A program made the translations under genes and the position numbers. A stretch of DNA of 64,000 nucleotides from Lepisosteus oculatus (lineage: Eukaryota; Chordata; Actinopteri; Semionotiformes; Lepisosteidae): NCBI RefSeq assembly GCF_040954835.1, contig NC_090698.1, forward strand, positions 28,573,501 to 28,637,500, written 5' to 3'. This document shows, in pieces, positions 1 to 51,944 of the stretch; the first letter of the stretch is position 1; each line of letters begins with the position of its first letter. The notes beneath the pieces were generated by a model. It worked only from the letters and a program-made list of their open reading frames with translations. It made no database searches and was not told where the DNA came from.

Positions 1-3000
1 TGATGTTTCAGACTAATAGTTGCAGGTCCAGTGTGAATAAAAGAGAACATAATGGTGAAAATCAATGTTTACATAGAGGTGCACAGTGACAAAGGTGACC
101 TTTACAAGACTACCTGTTACAATGTACCCCTGTAATGTTTCCTGACTTGACTTCTGGAAACAACTACCACATCAGACAGTCTTAAAGACACACTCCTGGT
201 GCCTTCTTCATGCCCGTATACCCTGTCCAGCATAAGTCTCAGTGCCAAAACGTGAGTGAATGACCACAATATAATGTGTTACTACATAAGCTACCAATAT
301 ACAGTATAATGTATACATCACAGTATATATCCACTTTTTCCTTTCTTTTCTTTACTTCTAATGCTGTGTCATGAGTTTGATATACATTGTTACAGCTATT
401 GGCAGTGAAAACATTTTCAGCTTCAAAGCAAAGGGGATGTTTGCTGAGATGTAGGGGGTCCAGATTCAGTGATCAAAGCAATCATAAAGTTTACCTTAAT
501 TTAAAGTTAATTAAGTTCTTGGTAAAAGATTAAGTGTCAAGTGTCTATCACCAGTCCATTACGACCCCATAAAAGAACATGAAGGATGGGGCAAGAGAGA
601 TCTGAAGTGAGAGTTCCTTGTTCGAGATCATGGGGGAAGGCAATATTGAGGCTAAGTATTTGAATCTTGTTAAGAGAGCTTCTTATTCCGTAGTTTCTAC
701 GGATTTCCTGTGAAGAATCCCTTAGTTAAAAATGGCCTCTCCTGGTTATTGAGTGCATTTGAGAATAGGGATATAGGTCAGAACATAGGTACTATTTAAA
801 AACTTTTATATTCCCGATGGAAGGCCCATCTCAATTTTAATTTTCTACATTTATAAATTAGATTAGAAATCTAATCTCCATAAAAAAAAATGTGATTGTA
901 TTAAGTATGTACTTGCTGAATATAACTTGGGCTATTAATATATAACATTTAAATTATTTACTATCTTCCAATCTTAAAATATCAAAATACTCATGAAATA
1001 CTGTGTACAGTTATATTTTAAGATGGGAAACCCAATTTAGAAATAACCCAAACCCAGTCTGAGTTTAGGCTGACAAAGTTCAAAGGCTCAAAGGCATGAG
1101 AGCTAAATCAGTTTTACTTCATCCCAAACTCAGTATGAATCCATATTTGCACTCTCTCACAGTATATTGAATGAAAACTCTAAAGCTATGCAGCAAAGAA
1201 CAAATTTAGCACAGATGAAACTCCAGGCTCCTTTATGCTTAACATCTCTGAGATTACAGCCATTCTTATATTGACAGAAAAAAATCAGTTTAACATGGAA
1301 CAGTTTGTCCGAGGACACTTTTTAATACACTTCATCATATTAATCACCCTTCTGCTGAGAAGAACCAGGCCAAATTGGCTAACAAAATTCTGCTACAGGG
1401 AATATCTTAACTATGTTTATGCCAAGTCAGCAGATGGGTTATGGCACTCTGACCCGCAATTTAACTGAAGGCCCAGTATAGGGATTATATGTTCTAATGG
1501 TTCAGTCACAGCTTTTCATCACACAAATATAGGTTCACACTCCATTTCTTCATTTCTAATCTAGTAATAAGCTCCAATTGATGGATGTCTGCTTTAAAAG
1601 ATGACAAAATAATAAATATGATAAAATGGTAGATCTCCGAACAAAAATAAAGTACGGAGCTAAAAAGGGATTTAGTGAATATTTTAAATGTGAATATCCA
1701 GTAATGCTTAGCTTCAGCCGCTTTCCAAGTTTATTGCAGAGTAACTAAAAACAATAGAAATACGGTGACACAAGTCTGTATCTCATGCATGAAATATGTA
1801 GTATCAAAAAATTACTCCTTTTTCATGAGCTGGTGATGGAAACTTCTCAGTTTGTACACAGATACTGTTGCTATTTTGTAACATCTTCAGAAAAGCACTT
1901 TGAAGAAAAGCTTCCTTTTCCTTTAAAATATTTTTGAATCAGTTGTCAGATACATACAGTATTTCAGTCTTTCATCAGATCTTGGGAAATGAGCCAATCC
2001 TTCATTATAAAAATGACAGAATAATGTAAATCATCGCATAATACTTTAAATTCTCGTGTGGATGGACTAACTTTATAAACTTAATAATACTTATTCATGG
2101 TTGTTTAAAAAAACAAAATAATATTGATATTCATAATTTCTACATAGCAAATTCCGTACATCTTTACATTGTATATGATATTTGATTTTCTTGGAGCTCT
2201 GCTGAGGTAAGATGGTTTTGCAAAAACACTAGCAACCCCAGACAACTTATCTTTATGTGAATACTACTAAGTTCTGTAATCAGGTATTGCACCATAATCT
2301 AGATGATGTAATACAGAAGATCTCTAGACATTTCAATTGACAGTTTTGGAAAACCAAATAAATGACAGTACATTCTTTTTTAAAGGTATGTCCGAGGATT
2401 TATGCTGAATCAAAATACAATTAGCTAGGATTGAAGAAATTGGTAATATAAATGCCTTCAAAACTAATCAAGAGTGAAGCATACAGTTAAAATGCACCAG
2501 TAGTACTGCAAAACTAAAATACATAGACTTTGGCATCCATTGTTACAATTTGGTTTCACAACATATACAATCATTTCATACACTATATTATAATATTCTT
2601 ATATATTTATAATTATATGCAGCCTTTGACTTTCATGCAGACAAAAGTACTGTAAATTGTGCATTAAAGAATGAAACAAAACCTGACAAAATTATTTCTA
2701 TAATGGTTTTATCCAACAATTGAAATCTGAGATTCAGTTTTAGAACAAAACAGAAAAATCCTACACAATATATTATATTATGAATATATTCTTAGCAACT
2801 TTCAACCACCACAGATAAAAGGTCTGAAAAGCATTGCGTAAAAGTCATTGTCTTTTACTGTGGTGTGTTATTATCATTATTCAATGTATCTACCCAGGCT
2901 CTAACAGGATGTGATTTGTGACCTCACAAATTTCAATCTGTTGTTCATCAGTGAAAGAAAGATCAAGATCACTTCTGTATCAAGGATGATATTGTAACTA

Positions 3001-3189
3001 TTGTAGCTACATCTTTCTTATATGTGTATGTTTATACTGGAAATTCATTAATTAGGTCCCTCTATAATGTGAAAAACATCCACGAGTTGTTCTGTGACAG
3101 TCTTTCTTGGTGTCCACTTTCATACCTTGTTACATAGCTAAGAAAATACATTTATTTATAAGTTCTATAAAGTGTTTTGATGCTTAGTT
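1..3189. other. Upstream intergenic DNA, no gene recognised
   Basis: This stretch is AT-rich, and its open frames are short, without domain similarity that I recognise and without convincing splice structure. I see no tRNA, rRNA or clear transposon. It lies upstream of the CpG-rich start of PIK3R1. Confidence 0.6.
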
Positions 3190-3360
3190 CTGCTTCCTCA
3201 TAGCTCCTGTGTTCAATGTCAGCCAGGAACATCTCTTTCTGTGGAACTTGCATGTTTTAACAATGTTTGTTGTATGCTCTGGTTTCCTCCCACCTCTCAA
3301 AAGCATGTGGCTCACCAATCCACTACCGCTTCTTTAAATTGCCCATTCTATGAGGAAGGG
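3190..3360 (+). repeat. Diverged copy of tRNA-headed SINE family (weak)
   Basis: A segment resembling the family core can be seen: a 'ggaacttgcatgtttt' stretch, then 'ctctggtttcctcccacctc', then a run ending 'aaagcatg'. The same blocks recur in better copies elsewhere in this window. The rest is too diverged to delimit, so the boundaries are approximate and the call is tentative. Confidence 0.35.
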
Positions 3361-5666
3361 AGTTGAACACTCTACATGATTACTTGGCCATGATTACTCT
3401 GATGCTTTTCTGCATTATGCTCAGACCTGATTATGGGTAAAAGAAACATATACTCTATAAATAAAATGACAAGCAATTGTTAGATACGGCTGTTTATCTC
3501 ATTTTGTCTAATTTAGTCTGAGATTTGACTATTTTAGTTTATCTCATTTAGCCATTTTCACAAGCCTTTAGTGTTCAAATTTTTTAGACCAATGTATAAT
3601 TGGTTAATTTTATTTGACACAGTAAAGCCATCGATTGACTAATTTGAGGAAAAATGAACTGTTAATTACTGGTCAGAGCAAACATTTCGGTGACATAGTC
3701 GCACACTATTTTGTACAGTTTGAACTGCATTAATGATACAATTTGTATTATACCAGACAGAATTTCTCTCTCCTTGAGACTTCTGACAAAGGAAAAAAAT
3801 CATGCTGTGACAAAAATGATAAGACTTGTTTTGGTTTTTGAACGTTAACCGATCCACTGTTTCTTTCACATATTTTGATGCATATTTTGACTGCATTTAA
3901 ATGTAAAATCCTCATGTACAGTTCAGCTATAGAAATAACAAATCATGATGTTACAAGCCCCATGTTAAACAGAAAGAACTAGATTTTTTTATTCTTAAAG
4001 GCTGTGCTGGATTTCCTGTAAATATATCATTGCTGGTAAAAAATAGTTTTGTCTTGACAGTTTTACCTTGGAAAACTGTTCATTGTTGAAAATAAATTAT
4101 CACTATTCTGTCACATCTGCTTCTAGCTTATCTCTTCAGAACTGTGTGTGTTGATTGAAAGTTTCCTTAGACTTTTCAAAGATTTAGTTTTCCTCTTTTT
4201 TCCAGGAAATATTTCCATGAAATGCTGCAAATAATTGGCACAAGACCTGGAAGAAAAATCTCAAGTTTTAGAAGCTGTTCAGACTATCAGATAACGATAT
4301 AATGAGTATTTCAACACTTTGGTACTATTTGTGATACAGTACCTCTACTCTGTCCTTGATCTTCATTCTGAAAGATGTCAATTGCACACAGTGTAACAGA
4401 GAGATGGTATCTCACGGCATAATGGCAGGTCTTCTTCAGTGGTCTATTTCTATGACACAGGCAACATTAGGATGTTGTATAACTTGTCTTCATTCTAATG
4501 AGATTAGGTTACCTTATACCCACATGTTACCAGACGTTGGTGCTGTATGTATTAAGAGACTCTAAAATCTGATGTGTTCTGAGGTGCAGCGCAGGCTAGC
4601 AGAAACCAAACACAAATAAAAGCAGGAATGGGTGTGCTCTTGCCACAGTGAGCACCCCTCTCAGGTAATCTACAATGGTTCTTATTCATTGATAACAATA
4701 CACTTTCAATACATATTCAATAAACAGTCGAGAAACTGTGGAATGATTAACTCTAACAGCTCTGTTTACCTGCAAAGTATTCATTCTCTCCTTGTCTTCC
4801 CTAAATCTCTTTCAAGGTCTTCAAAACAGAAATGAGGCGAGGACCCTGGTTTTTAAAAAGTTGGTTAAAGGTCACTAGAAGTAAAACTAGATTCAATCAG
4901 ATTTACCAATTTTTGCAGTATGCAAAATGCAGTGGTCAGTAAGGAGGAAAAGCAACAAATCTAGCCTATGCACTTGGACTCCAATCACTATCATTAACAT
5001 ACTTCTGAGTACCCAGTCTGTACAGTTCAAGCCGTCCAAGTTGTGGCATAGCGCACCACACCCTCTAAGCCTACAGACTATGGCATCCCACAACAACCAG
5101 CCAGTATAAATAAACAATACAACATTGTAAAAGAGCTGACCACATAATGCCATTAACTGTGCATAAGTTCACTGTATCTCCATAAATCCTATCACTGTCT
5201 CATTCATGATACTCAGTCAGAACTTTCTATGTCAGTGATGTATCCAGTCTCAGTACCATTTCAAGGATCATGGATCATAGAAGGGTTTGCAGTAATCATA
5301 GTGCAGTGTTGGAAGGGAATCAAATAAGAAATTATTGCACAGCATTTTGATGTATTTCAGGTTTTATGAGCTTCGAGCTGTGGTGTTGTGAAGCAGGTGT
5401 TATCTGTCTTGAGTAGATTTGCACATACAGATGTGAGCTTAAGCATTAGATTCATATCATATATGTTTTTGTTTTTTGATTGGGAATATGGTTTGGGGTT
5501 AGAATTTTGGTCATATACTGTCCAGAAACGATCATTCCAAGTAAAATAAATAAAAAATAAATACTTATTAATTCTATAAAGGATATAGTATCTTAAAATA
5601 ATAAAGTTATTAAGTTCTAGTAGGTCCTTTTGGATCTAACATTAAACATACAGCTGAACTGAACCT
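3361..5666. other. Intergenic DNA, nothing recognised
   Basis: AT-rich sequence with only short open frames on both strands, none showing a known domain or linked splice sites. I see no structured RNA or mobile element. Confidence 0.5.
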
Positions 5667-6009
5667 CCATTCATTTTCTAGCCACTTCATCCAATTCAGG
5701 GTTGCAGGGGAGCCTGAACAATAATAGACGTGAGGCAGGATACACCCTGGATGGGACACCAGTCCATTGCAGGGCAGACACATAGACACAAACACACACA
5801 TTCACACCAGGGACAATATTTCCAGAAGCCAATTAACCTACCACCATGTTTCTGCACTGCGGGAGAAAACCAGAACATCCAGAGGAAACCCGCAGAAACA
5901 CAGGGAAAATACATAAACTTCACACAGCTAGCATTCCAGGTCTGGAATTAAACCCCGGGCCCCAGCATTGTGAGGCGGCAATGCTAACCACTGCACCACT
6001 GTGTTGCCC
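5667..6009 (-). repeat. tRNA-headed SINE, nearly full length, minus orientation
   Basis: Read on the minus strand, it begins with a tRNA-like head holding an A-box-like 'tggttagcattg' and a B-box-like 'gggtttaattcc'. It then shows the conserved core also seen at 30,776 and 60,288 (text equivalent to 'caaagacatgc', 'ttggcttctgg', 'gactggtgtcccatccagggtg') and a tail like 'gaattggatgaagtggctagaaaatg'. Internal promoter boxes and the shared tail mark it as a Pol III-type SINE. Its short open frames are artefacts of the repeat. Confidence 0.75.
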
Positions 6010-7088
6010 TGAATTGCTTGAAGCAGATAGAAGAGAAAAATGTATTACATTGGTGCATTGCTCTTGTCAGTTCCCAGACCTTAATGTCTATGAAATGCTA
6101 TGGGCTGAGTCTGACGGACTGAAAAAGATTGTGATTAGCATACTGTAAAGAGACAGTTGGAGATTATTAGGTGGATGGAAAATATGCAGGGACCCTTTTT
6201 GTCCCAGGATCCACAGAATGTGTTTTTTTAAACACTAAAAGAAAAGCGCACAGTTCCCTCAGCAAGCCCTTCTCAGAGAAGGTGACAAGGCAGAAGTAAA
6301 TTAAGTTAATTTATCAGCCAGGACACACCCTCCCCAGTAATACAGCTTCCCCAGTAGAGACTGCAATTACTCTTATTACACAACTTCCTCATCATTTTCT
6401 GTAGTGGTGTTTACTTTTAAGTAAGAGCTACTCTAGATGTGGCCCTCTTAATTTATTCCCCTACCTAACTTTGTTATTGCCTTCACTGTGATTTGGATGT
6501 TTGTTTTGCTCATTATCTCTTAAATACTTAAGGAACTGATTGTTACAAAATTTCCCAGTGCAGTGCTTTGGAAATGCCAGAAGTTAAATATGGAAGTCTC
6601 CTTCAGGAATACAAAAATATTCTTAATGTGATAGCAGCAGTACTATCTTAAAGCCCGATCTTTCTTCAAAAGCTTAAAAAAGTTGGGCATGATTTGAACT
6701 GTGATAGGAAATCAGGTTTCTGCTGTGTGTGATGTGGGCATTCTTTTCTAAGGACCTGAATATCCAGCTCAATACCTGAGTACTGTAACTTGGGATGCTT
6801 TAGGTGAGATGTTAAACTGTGGTCCTGACTACTTGGTCATTAACAAAGTCCCCTGAATTGGGCTGTTACCTGGCATTTAGGCTGATTTCCACTTTGTGCA
6901 TGCACAATCTGGTCAACCTCAATTTCTCATTTAATTCAATTAGTGAAGTGATTTCCTACTTCTCAGCCTGACTTGTGGTGTTTTGTGGCTGTGTATCACC
7001 CAGGTGGTCGCTACACTTCGTTGGCTAATGTGGAAAATGCTATGTAATGTTTTAAAAAGTGCTATTGAAATGCAAATAATTATTTATT
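6010..7088. other. Intergenic DNA, nothing recognised
   Basis: No coding potential, RNA gene or clear repeat was found between two copies of the same SINE family. A short stretch near 6,760-7,070 ('ttgggatgctttaggtgagatgttaaactg' region) may be an old repeat, but I could not classify it. Confidence 0.45.
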
Positions 7089-7315
7089 AGTGGTTATCAT
7101 TGCTGCCTTACAGCTCTGCAGCCCTGGGTTCAATTCCATGTTTGTGTGGGTTTCCTCCAATAGTCCAAAGACATACAGGTAGGTTAATTGGCTTCTGGGA
7201 AAAAAAAAACATGCAAGTCTAAGTGTGAGCCTGTGCATGTTTGTGTCTCTGTGCCTGCCCTGCGATAGACTGGTGTCCCATCTAGGGTGTATCCTGCCCA
7301 TTGCTTGCCGGAATT
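7089..7315 (+). repeat. tRNA-headed SINE, plus orientation, internally shortened
   Basis: It starts with 'agtggttatcattgctgcc' and a B-box-like 'gggttcaattcc', then has 'gtccaaagacatacaggtaggttaattggcttctggg' blocks and 'gactggtgtcccatc'. It lacks the usual gap between head and core, so it is an internally deleted member of the family. Confidence 0.7.
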
Positions 7316-7679
7316 GAATTATAGTTATTAATCCATGACTGAAAGGGAATTAAAATATAAATCATAGTCCTTACCGCTTGCTATTCTATAAAACATTTAT
7401 AATTATGAACCCTAACTCCAAGACATTCTGAAAGAAATGTTAACTTTGTTTTTAAAAACTAATTTCACAGTTAACATCAAAATACATACATTATAACTAC
7501 TAGTCGTCTTCCAGGTCTAAGACCTTTGCATGAGAAGAGCTTCTTATCTTCTATGCAATCCTTGTAGTCAGCAAGGAAGGATATTTCATAGGAGGGATAT
7601 AAGAAGGTTATTTTAGTGTTGCCCAAAGAATGGGTTAAATACGGGTGTTTGCTGCAGTTCAGCTATAAAGGAGTCCAGA

Positions 7680-8203
7680 ATAGTGTTATTTTCAAGAGCT
7701 GTGCAACGGGGGCTGGGTCTGTTTGGCACGGATGCGCCACCGCTGCTCCCACATGAGAAGCTGGCTGGATTCGTGCTGGCGTGCGACATCTCTGCTAAAG
7801 AAAGGCGGAGCTCAGGCTGCCATGTAGGCGCGGCCTCAAGCGGGCTGATGCTGACGGTGTTTGATGGACGTGTCTCATTGTGCTCGCCTCTAGGTTGAGG
7901 AAGTTGGGCTCTGGGCGGATAATTCTGGTACTGGCCGTGTTTTTGCCGAAGGGTTTACCAAGCGACGGCGACTTTTTGGTCGTTTATCTTTTCTTTAAAA
8001 TAACAGACACCTTCAACTCACGTTGTTGGGAACTACAAGGGGAACTGCGACCGGTTAGTTGCTTTTAGTTTTTCGGTGGAGTCTTCAGGTTTTACCCCGT
8101 GGCGATCTTATTTTTACGTGAAGCTGCAAGTTGAAATCGTGGCACTGTATCGCTTTACGGGAAGGAAGGAACATTCCGCTGGTCCCGGGGCTGCTGCGTG
8201 CGA
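7680..8203 (+). promoter_or_regulatory. PIK3R1: CpG-rich promoter and probable untranslated exon 1 of PIK3R1 (p85alpha)
   Basis: This is the most CpG-rich stretch in the upstream half of the window and contrasts sharply with its AT-rich flanks. It ends at a good splice donor, GTGAGT at 8,204. No long conserved reading frame is present, as expected for an untranslated first exon; p85alpha genes commonly start with a noncoding exon in a CpG island. The transcription start is not visible, so the upstream border is approximate. The exon assignment rests on position, base composition and the donor, and needs transcript data. Confidence 0.5.
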
Positions 8204-10785
8204 GTGAGTTTCAGTGTGGTGTCCCTGTCTTTCCGACTGTTGCCAACCGAAAGACCGGTTTAAAACCATAATGAGTCGAGTCGATATAATTTCCCCCTAT
8301 TCATCTCTTAAATGTATGTAATTCTCTCACCTGTAGTGGCCGATGGCAGCTCATGAATGTTATTTTTGTGAAGCTGTTGGTTAAGACTGTGTTTTAATGG
8401 AATGCTGCACATGGAGTACAGCTCACTTAGCCGATGTGTGGAGAAGGATTGTCGGTGGCCATTCATTGTTACAGTATTTTGTGAACCAACCGTGCTCTGC
8501 TCGAAGGTTTCGAATTGTTTTAATATATGTATTTTGTAAGATTTGTATTGGTCTATTTTTAACGTGACCTGAAGAATAAAGCCGGTTGTTTTAGAGCAGG
8601 CAGGTTCTTTGGGCTGGTCTGCATCAAATAAACTACATTATTGTGCTAAAATGACGCACTGGGAGGTAATCTGCTTAATTTTCAAATCCGTCTCTGAATT
8701 GCGGAATTAGTCTGTTTATATGACGTTAAGTAGATACAAGTTTTATAATAATGTCATTTATTTTGTTTTATTGTGCAAATTTCTTCCAGTTATTGTTGTA
8801 ATTCAAAGGCGGGTGCGATGCAGTGCCATGTTTTATCGATGTTGCATTTTAAACAATGCTACAAAGAAAAAAAAGCCCTCTGTTATTTGTGAATTACTTA
8901 GTTCCTTTGAGGAACTCTACTTTCATACCAAAACCTAATTACTATGTTCTACATAATGTAGGAACTGTATGATACTATATATGTGTCTCAGCTGCTGGAT
9001 GTGCAGTGTACTTCAACTTAAGTGTAAGCTCGACTGATGATAATGTTTCCTTTTTACTTTTGGGATTTGTATACTACCCTGTTGGGGACGATTTGTGGTG
9101 GTGATGATTATGATGATCATACAGTACATGCATTAGTTAAACTTCCGTTAATAGTGAAACGTCGTACGTTACAGTCGTTTCAGTGGCATTTTCTTTGCTC
9201 GGTATTGGATTCTGACTTTCCGATTCTCAAATGAATGGACTTTATTCGCTAACAGCGGGGGAACAGCACTACTCGACGTGGCCTGTGCTGCTAACGTCTC
9301 TGTAGGCTTTGTGCTGGGGCCCGCAAGGCGAGTTGGAATTACCTCTTGTCTGTCGAGGGTATTACATTTTGCATAGGACATTCTCCAAATTTCTGATACT
9401 ATATAAACGTTGAAATCTCCGTCAGTAATGGGAAAATGGACGAAAATATAATGGACGCCGCTGTTCAAAAGCTTACTTCAAATTGTACTATTTGAAGTAA
9501 GGGTATCCAAATGTATAGATGTTTACATAGTTCGTTAGATGGAGTGACAATTTATCAATTGTTACAGCGTGCTTTTGAGGGCGTTAGTGTTATATTTTCC
9601 AATAGAAAAATATGGACCCTTGTGAACCACTTTAATTACCCGTTTTTGCTTTTGTTAAGGATATGTACGGAATGAAACATAAAAGATGAGACAGGTTTTC
9701 TCGTTTTAAAAAAAGACCCTGGTAATAAAATCAACAAGTTCAAACATTATCCACACTGTATTATTAAACTTGTTTAACCATAACACATAGACGGATAAAA
9801 GGAAGCCTGGATAATGTTAACATAAAACACATACATATTTATGGCCTTATATATAAATACTGAACCGAGCTTTATAACAATATCAGTTACCTCTCAGAAG
9901 CGTGTTTAAAACGCTGTATCTGGCTTATAACTTAAGTAGCTCTGGGAAAAAAGCAAAGTAAACTCTTAACACTCAATTTAAATTTTCTAGGCCTTTTTTA
10001 ATTTTATAGTGTATTGAATTATAATTATTCTTTTAGTGTCTGTTGTACATGCTGTTAATTTTGCATTACTCTTGATTTTGTTTTGTAACATCCATTTTAC
10101 TCATCTTTTCAAAAATGTGTTATCTTAAATGGATTCTATTTTGTGCCAGCAGACAGGAGAGCTAAAATCTTCTCAGGAGTAGATTGCTTTTTCTGGGGAA
10201 AAAAAAAAGGTTAAAGTTTTAAGCACGTGAGGTTAGAGGTTGATAATTGTTAGAAATTACATCTTAAATGTAGGAAATGTGAAGATTTGTATTGGAAATC
10301 ATAAAATAAGTAATCCCCAATGACTGCATTTTCTTTTCCATGTTTTTAGGTCAAGGGTGAGATTATGGTTTCAAATCACATTGGTCACTTTGTGGTAGCA
10401 CCCTGGTAGATTAGAATTCCTGGTGGGATTAAAGTGATACACAGGCACGTCTTTGCATGGGTGTGCTGTGTGTCGATCAGGCGTTGATTCTGCAGTTGCA
10501 TTTGATCTCTAAATGCATTTTATGCCAAAAGAGCTTTTAGTTTTAATTTTTTATTAGTCTAATGAGTGGATCGCATGTTCGATAACCCCAAAATTGCAAA
10601 CAGATTAATATAAAAAATATTGACTCTTTAGCATAATTTAATGAAAATGCTTGACAATGAAAAATTAAGCATGTGTGTTTAGGTCATGTATATCCCTAGG
10701 AATGCACATAGATTGTATAAATCTGTCTCACCCCGATGTTTTGTTCTTGAAGCATGTACTAAAGGTCTTCTGGTCTGTTTTCTAG
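8204..10785 (+). other. PIK3R1: Intron 1 of PIK3R1 (inferred)
   Basis: This is non-coding sequence between the inferred exon 1 donor (GTGAGT at 8,204) and the exon 2 acceptor (pyrimidine tract then TAG ending at 10,785). It contains a perfect 11-bp inverted repeat at 9,472-9,501 and a moderately CpG-containing patch near 9,100-9,470. No second gene was recognised. Confidence 0.45.
9472..9501. repeat. Perfect inverted repeat, 11-bp arms, 8-bp loop
   Basis: Arm CTTACTTCAAA at 9,472-9,482 is exactly complementary to TTTGAAGTAAG at 9,491-9,501, with an 8-base spacer. The pairing stops outside the arms. It could form a hairpin in DNA or in the PIK3R1 pre-mRNA; no function is known. Confidence 0.6.
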
Positions 10786-11208
10786 GTCAGGGATGCATTT
10801 GGAGCGCTTCAGCCGAAGTCATTAGACAGATGGGCATACTGAGTCTGAAGCACCATGAAGGTGCAGCAGATTGCAGGACTTTAAAACGAAGTGACATTTT
10901 GAAGCATTGAAGAAAAAGACGGAGGATACAGAGGTGAGAAAAAGAAAGGAACAGCTATCTTAACCAAGAATCAAGAGAGGACATTTGTGAAGAATCTCGC
11001 AAAACAACGGACTTTCATGCTTTAGAAGAAGATTGACACTGTTTTTGTGCTTGTTGGATTTCTTGCTTTTAGCGAATCCTTAAAGTTCCCTATACATCTT
11101 ACTTCAGGGAGTATAAGAAAACAAAACAGCCTTGCTTTGTAAAGCTGACAGGTTTGACAGAGGTTTGTTAATTTTGGTACATTTGGATTAATAATTTAAG
11201 TCATCAAC
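10786..11208 (+). other. PIK3R1: 5'UTR portion of PIK3R1 exon 2, with upstream ORFs
   Basis: The exon probably begins after the polypyrimidine tract and TAG at 10,784-10,785. The leader holds several short upstream ORFs, among them a 10-codon frame starting near 10,792, one of about 26 codons starting near 10,830 and a 9-codon frame overlapping the latter. All end before the main start. The main ATG at 11,209 has A at -3, a favourable context. The acceptor choice is inferred. Confidence 0.55.

Positions 11209-51944
<40,736 letters not shown>

Noticed and set aside
5940..6009. tRNA genes suggested by A- and B-box-like sequences here and at 30,780, 53,561 and 59,951
   Set aside because: No full cloverleaf with anticodon and acceptor stem is formed, and each sits at the head of a repeat copy.
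7683..8068. Two overlapping open frames of 62-71 codons in the CpG-rich region
   Set aside because: They lack similarity to known proteins and coincide with the probable untranslated exon 1, where GC-rich sequence leaves frames open by chance.
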